Of a stretch of DNA of 64,000 nt, positions 18,525 to 27,387 are shown one piece after another; position 1 is the first letter of the stretch; each line of letters opens with the position of its first letter. Below the pieces are notes generated by a model. The model was not told the DNA's origin. It saw only the letters and a program-made list of their open reading frames with translations, and ran no database searches. Position numbers and translations under genes: made by a program. The stretch comes from Anaerococcus sp. Marseille-P3625. Lineage in GTDB: Bacteria > Bacillota > Clostridia > Tissierellales > Peptoniphilaceae. The stretch covers positions 434,001 to 498,000 of the forward strand of contig NZ_OCTP01000010.1 in NCBI RefSeq assembly GCF_900232825.1, given 5' to 3'.

Positions 18525-20894
18525 ATTTACGCAAAAGTAATTATCGATAGTAAAAGCAGATTTTTAAATAGAGCTTTTACTTATCAGATACCAAAAAAAT
18601 TTAATAATAAATTAGAAATAGCAATGAGAGTTTTAGTTCCTTTTGGCAAAGGTAACAAAACTAGCGTTGCTTTTGTTTATGAAATAGTTGAAAATATTGA
18701 TGCAGATTATGAGATTAAGGATATACTTGCAATAATCGATGAAAGACGAATTATTTCAAATGAGTTGATGAATATGGCATTTTTTATGACAAAATCATAT
18801 ATGTCGCCAATACAAGCTTCTTTAAAACAAGTAATGCCGCCTACCGAGATAAAAAACATTCTAACTTATTATAAATCTGTATGTGAAGAAGAAAATGATC
18901 TTTTGAAATTTCTAAAATTTCCTAAAACCATGGATGAAATAAGAGCAAAATTCGGAAATAATGAAGATCAAGTTTTAAGCAAAGTCGATCAAGGTAAAAT
19001 AAATGTAACTTACGATGTTAAAAAAACGCAAAATGATACTTATGACGAATTTGTTAGCTTAAAGTCAAATACAAACTTTATCCTTAATAAAAACGCAAAG
19101 AAACAATTAGAAATTCTTGAGTTTTTAGAAAAAAATGGAAAGACTAATTTAAAAATATTATTAGCAAAAACAAAGACAAGTAAATCAAGCTTGATATCTC
19201 TTTACAATAAAGGATATATAAATATTGAAAAAGTCGAACAAAATAGAGAATTAAACTTAAATTGTGATATTTATAAAAAGCACAACTTATCTACAGAACA
19301 AAAAGAAGCCTTTGATAAAATTAAATCCAACTCCTCTGGACAATTTCTATTATTTGGGGTTACAGGTTCAGGGAAAACTGAAATTTTTTTGCAAATAGTA
19401 GAAGAAGTTATAAAAAATGGAAAAGAAGCGATAATTTTAGTTCCTGAAATCTCACTTACTCCTCAAACCATAGAAAGATTTAAGGGTAGATTTAAAGAAA
19501 AAATAGCTATAATACATTCTGGATTGACCCCAAAAGAACGCTTTAATCAGTGGAAAATGATAAGTAATAAGGAAGTAAAAATTGCAATTGGAGCAAGATC
19601 TGCAATTTTTGCACCTTTTAATAATTTGGGAGTAATTATTATTGACGAAGAGCATGATAGCTCCTACATTTCATCAAAAGATCCTAAATATCATACAGAA
19701 GATCTAGCAAGATTTAGAGCAAGCTATAATAACTGCAATTTAATCCTTGCCTCTGCAACACCCTCTATTAGCACAATGAAAAAAACTGAAGATGGGATTT
19801 ATGAATTAATTCATCTAAAAAATCGTATTAACCAGTCTATGCCAAAAATAGAGATTATTGATCTAAGAGAAGAGCTTAAAAAATCAAATTATTCAGTGAT
19901 TAGCCATAGATTGCGTGAAGAAATTGAAATAAATCTAAAAAATAAAGAACAAAGTATTTTGTTTTTAAATAAAATTGGTCATGATTCTTTTACTTTTTGT
20001 AGAACATGTGGCTATGTAGTAAAATGCGAAGCTTGTGATGTTGCTATGACTTATCATAAAGGAATAGATAGGTTAGTTTGCCATTATTGCGGAAGAACTA
20101 GTAAACAAGTTAAAATTTGCCCTAATTGCCATTCAAAAAAAATTAAAGAATTTGGTGCTGGTACTGAAAAACTTGAACAAGAGGTAAGAGAAATTTTCAA
20201 AGATGCTAGAATAATGAGAATGGATAGCATGGTAGCAAATAATAAAAAAAAATATCAAGCTATGTATGAGGGAATGAAAGATAATAAAATCGACATTCTA
20301 TTGGGAACTCAAATGATTGCTAAAGGTTTAGATTTTAAAAATGTTACCCTTGTAGGAATTATTTCTGCAGATCTTAGCTTAAATGTTGGAGATTTTAGGG
20401 CTCAAGAAAATACATTTCAACTTTTAACTCAAGTTGCTGGTAGAAGTGGAAGAGCCGAAAAATCTGGAAGAGTTATAATACAAACTTATAGACCAGATAA
20501 TTTTGTAATCCAAGCTGTAAAAGAAAATGATTATATGAGTTTTTATAAGAATGAATTGGCTCAAAGAAAGGCTTTCTCATATCCACCTTATAAAAATATC
20601 ATAAGTTTAAAAGTTGTAAATAGTGATAGAAATAACACAATAGAAATTTCTAAGGAATTTGTTAATCAATTAAGAAAATATTTAAAAAATGATAAAGATG
20701 TTGATATAATAGGTCCTAATCCTTGTAAGATATCAAGAATTAACAATAAATACAGGTATAATATAATTGTTAAGTCATTTGATAAAGACTTAGATAAACT
20801 AATAAAAACAATTAATTTTATACGCAATGAATTTATCAGTAAATACATTGAAACTAGTTTTATACCAGCGCTTAACCCAACTAATATAAATTAA
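18525..20894 (+). CDS. priA: Primosomal protein N' (replication restart helicase PriA), apparent ATT start
   Basis: A PriA helicase of about 789 residues that reloads the replisome at broken forks. Seen: Walker A GVTGSGKTE, DEEH box IIIDEEHDSSYIS, two zinc sites of eight Cys (CRTCGYVVKCEACD, CHYCG, CPNC), and GTQMIAKGLDFKNV. The first in-frame ATG is at 18624, but the frame is open back to 18516 and encodes YAKVIIDSKSRFLNRAFTYQIP, the conserved PriA DNA-binding start. The only well-placed start is ATT at 18525 behind AAGGTGAT, the same spacing logic as GAGGTGAT before alr. The protein is complete if ATT is used. The Bacillus neighbours def and fmt are not here. Confidence 0.9.
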   Translation: MYAKVIIDSKSRFLNRAFTYQIPKKFNNKLEIAMRVLVPFGKGNKTSVAFVYEIVENIDADYEIKDILAIIDERRIISNELMNMAFFMTKSYMSPIQASLKQVMPPTEIKNILTYYKSVCEEENDLLKFLKFPKTMDEIRAKFGNNEDQVLSKVDQGKINVTYDVKKTQNDTYDEFVSLKSNTNFILNKNAKKQLEILEFLEKNGKTNLKILLAKTKTSKSSLISLYNKGYINIEKVEQNRELNLNCDIYKKHNLSTEQKEAFDKIKSNSSGQFLLFGVTGSGKTEIFLQIVEEVIKNGKEAIILVPEISLTPQTIERFKGRFKEKIAIIHSGLTPKERFNQWKMISNKEVKIAIGARSAIFAPFNNLGVIIIDEEHDSSYISSKDPKYHTEDLARFRASYNNCNLILASATPSISTMKKTEDGIYELIHLKNRINQSMPKIEIIDLREELKKSNYSVISHRLREEIEINLKNKEQSILFLNKIGHDSFTFCRTCGYVVKCEACDVAMTYHKGIDRLVCHYCGRTSKQVKICPNCHSKKIKEFGAGTEKLEQEVREIFKDARIMRMDSMVANNKKKYQAMYEGMKDNKIDILLGTQMIAKGLDFKNVTLVGIISADLSLNVGDFRAQENTFQLLTQVAGRSGRAEKSGRVIIQTYRPDNFVIQAVKENDYMSFYKNELAQRKAFSYPPYKNIISLKVVNSDRNNTIEISKEFVNQLRKYLKNDKDVDIIGPNPCKISRINNKYRYNIIVKSFDKDLDKLIKTINFIRNEFISKYIETSFIPALNPTNIN

Positions 20895-20903
20895 GGAGCT
20901 AAA

Positions 20904-22046
20904 ATGTTTGATTTTTTTAGACGAAAAAAAGATATTAAAGATGAAATAGAAGAAGTCGAAGAAAGCTTAGAAGATAATACAAGTAAAGATGATAATTCTA
21001 ATGAAAATATTGTAGAATTAGAAAATTTCGAAAATTTAGAATCAAATCCAATCGATGAAACACACGATTATTTGGAAGTAGATACTGATCTAAATAATGC
21101 AGAAGAAGAAATAGAAGAAAATATAAAAAAAGTAAGTTTTTTTGATAAGCTAAAAGATGGACTTATTAAAACACGTGACAAATTTTCATCTCAGGTTAAA
21201 AATCTTTTTACTGCCAATGTAAAAATCGATGATGATTTATTTGAAGAATTAGAAGAAATCCTTATATCAGCAGATATAGGAATGGATAGTACTTTAGCAA
21301 TTGTAGATAGTCTTAGAGATGAAATAAAAGAAAGAAAAATCAAAGATACAAATGAAATTTATCCTCTACTTGAAGAGATAATGATTAAACATTTGGATAA
21401 GAATAATTTAGACAATGAACTAAATATTAAAGAAGATGAGCTATCTATTATATTAGTAATCGGAGTAAACGGTGTTGGCAAAACAACGACAATAGGAAAA
21501 CTTGCTTATGATTTAAAACAAGAAGGAAAGAAAGTAATGTTAGCTGCAGCAGATACTTTTAGAGCAGCAGCTATAGAACAGCTTGGAGAATGGGCAAATA
21601 AGGCAGATGTAGAAATGGTAGCTCTTGATCAAGGAGCTGATCCGTCAGCGGTAATTTTTGATGCCATAAGATCTGCTAAAAGCAAAGATATTGATGTCTT
21701 AATTTGTGATACTGCAGGTAGACTTCATAATAAGAAAAATCTAATGAAAGAATTAGAAAAAATTAATAAGACAATAGATACTCACGCTGGTAAAGCTAAC
21801 AGAGATAATTTATTGGTCTTAGATGCTACAACTGGACAAAATGCAGTAAGTCAACTTAGGGAATTTAAAAATGTTACAGACATTACCGGCCTTATTTTAA
21901 CAAAACTAGATGGAACTGCAAAAGGAGGAATAATATTTCCTCTACAATCAGAGCTTAATGTACCTGTAAAATATATAGGTCTGGGTGAAGGAATAGATGA
22001 TTTAGAAAAATTTGATTCTAAATCTTTCGTTAAGGCTTTGTTTTAG
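20904..22046 (+). CDS. ftsY: Signal recognition particle receptor FtsY
   Basis: A 380-residue SRP receptor GTPase that docks ribosome-Ffh complexes at the membrane. The first 75 residues form a very acidic A domain. The NG domain follows, with GVNGVGKTTTIGKLA (G1), AADTFRAAAIEQL, CDTAGRLHNK (G3), TKLDGTAKGG (G4) and YIGLGEGIDDLEKF at the end. The start follows AAGGAGCTAAA, 9 bases after priA, so it probably ends the gmk-priA operon. The smc gene often found upstream of ftsY is absent here. Confidence 0.96.
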   Translation: MFDFFRRKKDIKDEIEEVEESLEDNTSKDDNSNENIVELENFENLESNPIDETHDYLEVDTDLNNAEEEIEENIKKVSFFDKLKDGLIKTRDKFSSQVKNLFTANVKIDDDLFEELEEILISADIGMDSTLAIVDSLRDEIKERKIKDTNEIYPLLEEIMIKHLDKNNLDNELNIKEDELSIILVIGVNGVGKTTTIGKLAYDLKQEGKKVMLAAADTFRAAAIEQLGEWANKADVEMVALDQGADPSAVIFDAIRSAKSKDIDVLICDTAGRLHNKKNLMKELEKINKTIDTHAGKANRDNLLVLDATTGQNAVSQLREFKNVTDITGLILTKLDGTAKGGIIFPLQSELNVPVKYIGLGEGIDDLEKFDSKSFVKALF

Positions 22047-22048
22047 TA

Positions 22049-22076
22049 TTGAATTTTAATAATTATATAGTAAAAT
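22049..22076 (+). promoter_or_regulatory. Predicted promoter of rpsB-tsf
   Basis: TTGAAT (22049-22054), 16-base spacer, TAAAAT (22071-22076). Transcription from here would give a leader of about 100 bases before rpsB. Confidence 0.6.
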
Positions 22077-22100
22077 AAAAGGGTACTACAAAAATATACA

Positions 22101-22161
22101 CATCCTTGGATAAGTATTTCGTTGCCTTACTATTGGGTTAAATATTTATAAGAAGAGGATG
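22101..22161 (+). promoter_or_regulatory. Structured leader RNA before rpsB (candidate S2 autoregulatory element)
   Basis: Two nested helices are readable. The outer stem is CATCCT (22101-22106) with AGGATG (22156-22161). The inner 10-bp stem is ATAAGTATTT (22110-22119) with AAATATTTAT (22140-22149), with one G-U pair and a 20-base loop holding GCCTTAC and TTGGG. No T run follows, so it is not a terminator. Many ribosomal-protein operons carry such leaders; I do not recognise this one as a named family. Confidence 0.45.
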
Positions 22162-22185
22162 GAAGAAGAAAACGGAGGAATTTAT

Positions 22186-23028
22186 ATGGCAGTAGTTTCA
22201 ATGAAAAAATTACTTGAAGCAGGTGTACACTTTGGACACCAAACTAGAAGATGGAATCCTAAAATGTCTAGATTCATCTTCACAGAAAGAAACGGAATCT
22301 ATATTATAGATTTACAAAAAACATCTAATCAAATTGATCAAGCTTATCTAATGGTTAGAGATATTGTAGCTGATGGTGGAGAAGTTTTATTTGTTGGTAC
22401 AAAAAAACAAGCTCAAGATGCTATAGAGTATGAAGCAAAAAGAAGTGGACAATACTACGTTTCTAACAGATGGTTAGGTGGTATGCTAACAAACTTTAAT
22501 ACAATTAGAAAAAGCATTGACAAACTAAAAAGATATGAACTTATGGAAGAAGATGGAACATTTGACCTTCTACCAAAAAAAGAAGTTTTACAATATCAAA
22601 AAGAAATGGATAAACTTGAAAAGAATCTTGGCGGAATAAAAGAAATGGAAAAACTTCCTGATGTTTTATTCGTAGTAGATCCAGGTGAAGAATCAATTGC
22701 AGTTCACGAAGCAAAAATCTTAGGAATCCCTGTTGTAGCAATCGTTGATACCAACTGTGATCCAGATGAAGTTGATATGGCAATTCCTGGAAACGATGAC
22801 GCAATTCGTGCCGTAAAACTAATCACATCTGTAATTGCAGATGCTGTTATAGAAGCTAATCAAGGTAGTGAATTTGCCCCAAGAGAAGATGATTTAAACG
22901 ATCAATTAGAAGAAGATATAGAAGAAAATGATGATGAAGCTGATAATATAGAAGTATCAGACGAAGAAATAAAAGCAGCTAAAGAAGAAATCGAAGCATC
23001 AGCTATCGAAGATAGTGAAGAAATCTAA
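22186..23028 (+). CDS. rpsB: 30S ribosomal protein S2
   Basis: A 280-residue S2. The start at 22186 gives [19 protein letters not shown], the family opening, behind CGGAGGAATTTAT; a frame-compatible ATG 27 bases upstream has no such support. Conserved stretches include [56 protein letters not shown] and [13 protein letters not shown]. After the normal end near residue 235 there is a 45-residue tail dominated by Glu and Asp, longer than in B. subtilis S2. It is cotranscribed with tsf (10-base gap), the usual pairing. Confidence 0.97.
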   Translation: MAVVSMKKLLEAGVHFGHQTRRWNPKMSRFIFTERNGIYIIDLQKTSNQIDQAYLMVRDIVADGGEVLFVGTKKQAQDAIEYEAKRSGQYYVSNRWLGGMLTNFNTIRKSIDKLKRYELMEEDGTFDLLPKKEVLQYQKEMDKLEKNLGGIKEMEKLPDVLFVVDPGEESIAVHEAKILGIPVVAIVDTNCDPDEVDMAIPGNDDAIRAVKLITSVIADAVIEANQGSEFAPREDDLNDQLEEDIEENDDEADNIEVSDEEIKAAKEEIEASAIEDSEEI

Positions 23029-23038
23029 GGAGAATAAT

Positions 23039-23707
23039 ATGGCTATAAGTGCAAGTTTAGTAAAAGAATTAAGAGAAATAACCGGTGCAGGAATGATGGA
23101 CTGCAAAAAAGCTTTAGAAGAAACAAATGGTGATGTAGATCAAGCTGTAAAACTCTTAAAAGAAAAAGGACAAGCAACACTTGATAAAAAAGCTGGACGT
23201 ATAGCAGCTGAGGGTGTAATTGGTTCTTATATTCATAACAACAAGATCGGTGTTATAGTAGAAATAAATACTGAAACAGATTTCTCTGCTAATACCGATA
23301 CAGTTAAAAATTTTGCTCGTGATATAGCTATGCATATTGCAGCATCTAATCCACTTTATATTTCTGAAGAAGATGCTGATGAAGCTGATATAGCTGAACA
23401 AAGAGAAATTTTAATCAAACAAGCAATCAATGAAGCAAATGCAAATATGCCTGAAGATAAGAAAAAAATGATTGCTGAGAAAAAAGTAGAGGGAAGACTT
23501 AAAAAATATATGTCTGAAGTTTGCTTATTAGATCAAGCTTACATCAAAAATCCAGATCAAACTGTTGAACAATACTTAAGAGATACTGCAAATAGTGTTG
23601 GTGAAAACATAAAAATTAGAAGATTCGCAAGATTTGAAGTAGGTGAAGGTCTAGAAAAGAAAGAAGAAGATTTTGCTGCTGAAGTAGCATCACAAATCAA
23701 CGCTTAA
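23039..23707 (+). CDS. tsf: Elongation factor Ts
   Basis: A 222-residue guanine-nucleotide exchange factor for EF-Tu. It starts MAISASLVKELREITGAGMMDCKKALEE (UBA-like domain) and continues with KKAGRIAAEGVIGSYIH, VEINTETDFSANTD and FARDIAMHIAASNPLYI (core), ending with SVGENIKIRRFARFEVGEGL. It is shorter than the roughly 290 residues of B. subtilis EF-Ts, so part of the duplicated core is reduced. The ATG at 23039 sits behind AAGGAGAATAAT. A strong terminator follows the stop. Confidence 0.96.
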   Translation: MAISASLVKELREITGAGMMDCKKALEETNGDVDQAVKLLKEKGQATLDKKAGRIAAEGVIGSYIHNNKIGVIVEINTETDFSANTDTVKNFARDIAMHIAASNPLYISEEDADEADIAEQREILIKQAINEANANMPEDKKKMIAEKKVEGRLKKYMSEVCLLDQAYIKNPDQTVEQYLRDTANSVGENIKIRRFARFEVGEGLEKKEEDFAAEVASQINA

Positions 23708-23726
23708 TAAAAAAATTTCAAACTAT

Positions 23727-23776
23727 AGGGTCGTTGCTAATAAAACTATTTACTAGTTTAGCAACGACCCTTTTTT
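23727..23776 (+). terminator. Strong terminator of rpsB-tsf
   Basis: A 14-bp perfect stem (AGGGTCGTTGCTAA with TTAGCAACGACCCT) ends in a run of T. The loop holds a small AAACTA/TAGTTT repeat. Only 20 bases separate it from the next start codon. Confidence 0.95.
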
Positions 23777-23796
23777 AGTAATTATAGGAGGGGATA

Positions 23797-25530
23797 ATGT
23801 TTAAAAATTTTAAATGGTTTTTAAAATATTCCAAAAAAAATTATTTGATAGGATCTATTTCTTTGATTGTAACTGATATTATTTCTTTATTTTTACCTTA
23901 CATTACTGGAAAACTTATAGATATTGTTTATAATAATTCACTTGATTCTGTCACATTTAGAAACTTAATCTTATTTGCACTATTTATGGTATTTTTAAAA
24001 TACATTACTGCTATTGCTTGGTCTTATAATATTTTTAAGGCATCAGCAAAGATGGAATATATATCAAGAGATAAATTAATGAATAAGTTTTTAAGGCAAT
24101 CTCAAAGATTTTTTGAAAAGAATCCTACTGGATCTTTAATGAGTAAGTCAACTCAAGATGTTAGCCAAACAGCAATGTATGCTGGTTTTGGAGTTTTGGC
24201 TTTTTTTGATGCAATTTTATTCCCTATTTTTATAATAATAATGATGGTTATAAATACTGGATTTCAAATAACTGTATTTTCAATTTTACCTTTAGCTTTG
24301 CTGGGCCTTGTTTTAACTAAAATAATGGAGAAAATTTACTCAAAGAGCAAAGCAGTTAATAAATCTTTTGATGACCTTACAGATAAGGTTCTTGAAGATG
24401 TTGAAGGTATTAGAATTATAAGAGTATATAATATAGAAAATATTAGAGAAGAAGCTTTTAAAGAAAAAGCTAGAATTTTAGCTGATAATAACGTATCGCT
24501 TGCAAAAACGGATGCCATAATAGAACCTGTTGAAAGATCTCTAACAGCTTTGTCTTTTGTAATTGCAGTAGCTTTTGGTTCTTATTTGATATCTAACGGA
24601 AAACTTAGCCTTGGACAATTAGTATCTTTCACTTATTATTTGAATATGCTTATTTGGCCAGTTTTTGCTATTGGAGAATTTTTAAATCTTCATCAGCAAG
24701 CTAGTGCGGCCATGGATAGAATTAATGAAATTTTAGTTTATAGAGAGGAAATTGAAGATTCCAGCAAATTTAAAAGAGTTAATGATAATCCAGATATTAT
24801 TTTCAAAGATCATAATTTTTCATATCCTACAAGCAAAGATGATGTTTTAAAAAATATTAATCTTTCTATAAAAAATGGAAGTTCTCTAGGAATTATTGGA
24901 AAAACTGCCAGTGGGAAAACAACTATAATTAGACAACTTTTGGATTTATATAAAGTTGATAAGGACACAATAATTATCGGAGATCAGTATTATAGCGACG
25001 TTTCTAGCGCTTCTCTAAAGAATTTAATTGGTTATGTTCCTCAAAAGCATATGATTTTTTCTGATACTATAGAAAATAACATTAAATTTTCAAATCCTTC
25101 TGCTAGCTATGAAGAAATAAATGAAGCTATAAAAATAGCTGATTTTACAAAAGATATAGACGAATTTACAGACGGACTTAATACAATGACTGGTGAAAAG
25201 GGAGTTTCCTTATCTGGTGGACAGAAGCAAAGAATTTCTATTGCTAGAGCTGTTTTAAATGATCCTCAAATTCTAATTCTTGATGATGCCATGAGTGCTG
25301 TAGATGCCAATACTGAAAAAAACATTATTAATAATTTAAAAGAAATTAGAGATAATAAAACAACAATAATTATTGCTCATAGGATCAGTCAAGTTCAAAA
25401 TTGCGATAAAATCATAGTTCTTGATGATGGAAAAATTGTAGAAGAAGGCAATCATGATGAATTGATGAGTAAAGATAGCTGGTATAAAAGGCAATATGAG
25501 AATCAAATCATAGGAGGTGCTATAGAATGA
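23797..25530 (+). CDS. ABC exporter half, degenerate-site subunit
   Basis: A 577-residue half-transporter with six predicted membrane helices in residues 1-310, then a nucleotide-binding domain: Walker A GKTASGKTTI, Q-loop YVPQKH, signature LSGGQKQR, Walker B LILDDAMSAVD, and H-loop AHRISQ. The residue after Walker B is Asp rather than the catalytic Glu, which marks the inactive-site partner in heterodimeric exporters such as BmrCD or TM287/288. The next gene overlaps by 4 bases and supplies the normal Glu. The substrate cannot be read from sequence; drugs or lipids are usual for the family. No room for a promoter exists between the tsf terminator and this start. GGAGGGG is the Shine-Dalgarno. 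Confidence 0.88.
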   Translation: MFKNFKWFLKYSKKNYLIGSISLIVTDIISLFLPYITGKLIDIVYNNSLDSVTFRNLILFALFMVFLKYITAIAWSYNIFKASAKMEYISRDKLMNKFLRQSQRFFEKNPTGSLMSKSTQDVSQTAMYAGFGVLAFFDAILFPIFIIIMMVINTGFQITVFSILPLALLGLVLTKIMEKIYSKSKAVNKSFDDLTDKVLEDVEGIRIIRVYNIENIREEAFKEKARILADNNVSLAKTDAIIEPVERSLTALSFVIAVAFGSYLISNGKLSLGQLVSFTYYLNMLIWPVFAIGEFLNLHQQASAAMDRINEILVYREEIEDSSKFKRVNDNPDIIFKDHNFSYPTSKDDVLKNINLSIKNGSSLGIIGKTASGKTTIIRQLLDLYKVDKDTIIIGDQYYSDVSSASLKNLIGYVPQKHMIFSDTIENNIKFSNPSASYEEINEAIKIADFTKDIDEFTDGLNTMTGEKGVSLSGGQKQRISIARAVLNDPQILILDDAMSAVDANTEKNIINNLKEIRDNKTTIIIAHRISQVQNCDKIIVLDDGKIVEEGNHDELMSKDSWYKRQYENQIIGGAIE

Positions 25531-27281
25531 TAAAGAAAAATAAGTATCAAATCAAAACATTAAAATCTTATGCAATTTCTGAAAAAATTGATTTTATTAA
25601 AGGATTTATATTTTCTGTTCTTTGTACAATTCTACAAATTATATCACCTTTGATAATAGCTAATATAATAAATAATTTGATCAAGAAAAATATGTCAGTT
25701 GATGAATTTACGAAAATAATCTTATTTTTGCTATTGTATTTAATTATCAATTTTTTGGCTGGATTTTTCTTAAATAAAACTTTGATTTCATTTTCTATTG
25801 CGGCAAATAATGTTGCTTACAATATACAAAAAGATGTTTATAAAAAAGTGAATTCCTTTCCTATAAGCTATTTTGATAGCCTACCTGCTGGGAAGATTTC
25901 TTCTAGAATAACAAATGATACAAATAAAGTTAAAAATATGTTTAAGCTCTTGTTTTCAGATCTTTTAACTTCACAAATTCAGATTATAGGATTGATAATA
26001 ATTATATTTGTCACAAATTATAGGGCAGGTCTGATGCTTCTAATATTAGCTCCATTAGTCTATATTATCTTTAAATCTTATACGACTTACACGAGAAAAT
26101 ACACTGGTGAAATTAGAAAAAACACATCTGAAATTAACGCACAAATTAATGAATACATTCAAAACATGGAAATAATACAAGTCTATAATAAAGAAGATTA
26201 TATAAAAGAAAAATTTGACCGAACAAATAGCAAAATTTTTGAACTTTCTTCAAAACTTGCAAAAATCAGATCCTATTCTGGTTTTAGAGCCATGGATATT
26301 GTATCTTACCTTGCATCTATAATAGTATTAATTTACTTTGGCTTAGGACAAGTGACCGATTGGTATAAGGTAAGCATTGGAAGTTTGTATGTGATTTTTG
26401 ATTATACCAGTAGACTTTTTAATGAAATTAGATTTTCAATTATGAGATTTGGTGAAGTAGAAGAATCTATGGCTTCTGCCGATCATATTTTTGAACTCTT
26501 AAAACTTGAAAGTCAAGAGAACTTGACTAAAAACATTGATTCAATTGATAAAGAAATAGTTTTTGATGATGTAAGATTTTCATATATAGATGGTGAAGAA
26601 GTAATAAAGGGAATTTCTTTTAAAGTTGATAGGGGAGAATCTGTTGCTTTTGTTGGACAAACTGGTTCTGGTAAATCAACACTTATAAATTTACTTTTAA
26701 ATTTCTATCAAGTTGATTCAGGCAAAATAACTATTGGTGGAGTTGATATAGCTATTGTAAATAGGCAAAGTTTGAGAAAAGACATGGCGGTTGTTTTGCA
26801 AGATTCTTTTTTATTTAAATCTGACATAGCAAGAAATATTACTTTAGATCAAGATTTCACCGATAGAGAAATTAAAGAGGCATTAAGAGCCGTAGGTGGT
26901 GAAAATTTAGTAAAAAAAGGCATCCATACTCTTGTTATGGAAGGAGGATCTAATTTATCTCAAGGAGAAAAACAATTAATCTCATTTGCCAGAGCCTATA
27001 TAAGAAGTCCAAAAATTTTAATTTTAGATGAAGCAACAAGTAACATTGATACTGAAACAGAAAAAATAATTCAAGATGGGATAAATAAATTAAAAGAAAA
27101 TAGAACAACATTTATTATAGCTCATAGACTTTCTACCATAAAAGATGTAGATAAAATAATAGTTTTATCCTACGGGACAATTGTTGAAATGGGGAATCAT
27201 GATGATTTGATGAAATTTGATGGTTATTACAAAGAAATGTACAAAAAACAAATGAAAGATAAAAATACTTATAGCATTTAA
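25527..27281 (+). CDS. ABC exporter half, catalytic-site subunit
   Basis: A 584-residue partner of the preceding protein, coupled by a 4-base overlap. It has six predicted membrane helices (for example FIKGFIFSVLCTILQIISPL and the LLYLIINFLAGFFL stretch). The ATPase domain has Walker A GQTGSGKST, Q-loop VVLQDS, signature LSQGEKQL, Walker B LILDEATSNID with the catalytic Glu, and AHRLSTI. The signature LSQGE departs from LSGGQ. Together with the Asp in the partner, this predicts one working and one weak ATP site. The first half likely contributes its normal signature to the working site. Exported compound unknown. Confidence 0.88.
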   Translation: MIKKNKYQIKTLKSYAISEKIDFIKGFIFSVLCTILQIISPLIIANIINNLIKKNMSVDEFTKIILFLLLYLIINFLAGFFLNKTLISFSIAANNVAYNIQKDVYKKVNSFPISYFDSLPAGKISSRITNDTNKVKNMFKLLFSDLLTSQIQIIGLIIIIFVTNYRAGLMLLILAPLVYIIFKSYTTYTRKYTGEIRKNTSEINAQINEYIQNMEIIQVYNKEDYIKEKFDRTNSKIFELSSKLAKIRSYSGFRAMDIVSYLASIIVLIYFGLGQVTDWYKVSIGSLYVIFDYTSRLFNEIRFSIMRFGEVEESMASADHIFELLKLESQENLTKNIDSIDKEIVFDDVRFSYIDGEEVIKGISFKVDRGESVAFVGQTGSGKSTLINLLLNFYQVDSGKITIGGVDIAIVNRQSLRKDMAVVLQDSFLFKSDIARNITLDQDFTDREIKEALRAVGGENLVKKGIHTLVMEGGSNLSQGEKQLISFARAYIRSPKILILDEATSNIDTETEKIIQDGINKLKENRTTFIIAHRLSTIKDVDKIIVLSYGTIVEMGNHDDLMKFDGYYKEMYKKQMKDKNTYSI

Positions 27282-27334
27282 AAGTAATTTATAAATAATC
27301 AAAAAATAAGTTTCGTATAAATATCAAAATATGG

Positions 27335-27340
27335 TATAAT
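27335..27340 (+). promoter_or_regulatory. Predicted -10 element for rny
   Basis: A perfect TATAAT 48 bases before the rny start. The best -35 candidate (TTTCGT, 18-base spacing) is poor. Confidence 0.5.
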
Positions 27341-27387
27341 TATAAAGGAATTATTATTCCGATAAATCAAATAGGAGGTGATAATAA

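Noticed and set aside
22541-22804. Minus-strand frame of 87 codons within rpsB
   Set aside because: Antisense shadow of a conserved ribosomal protein gene.
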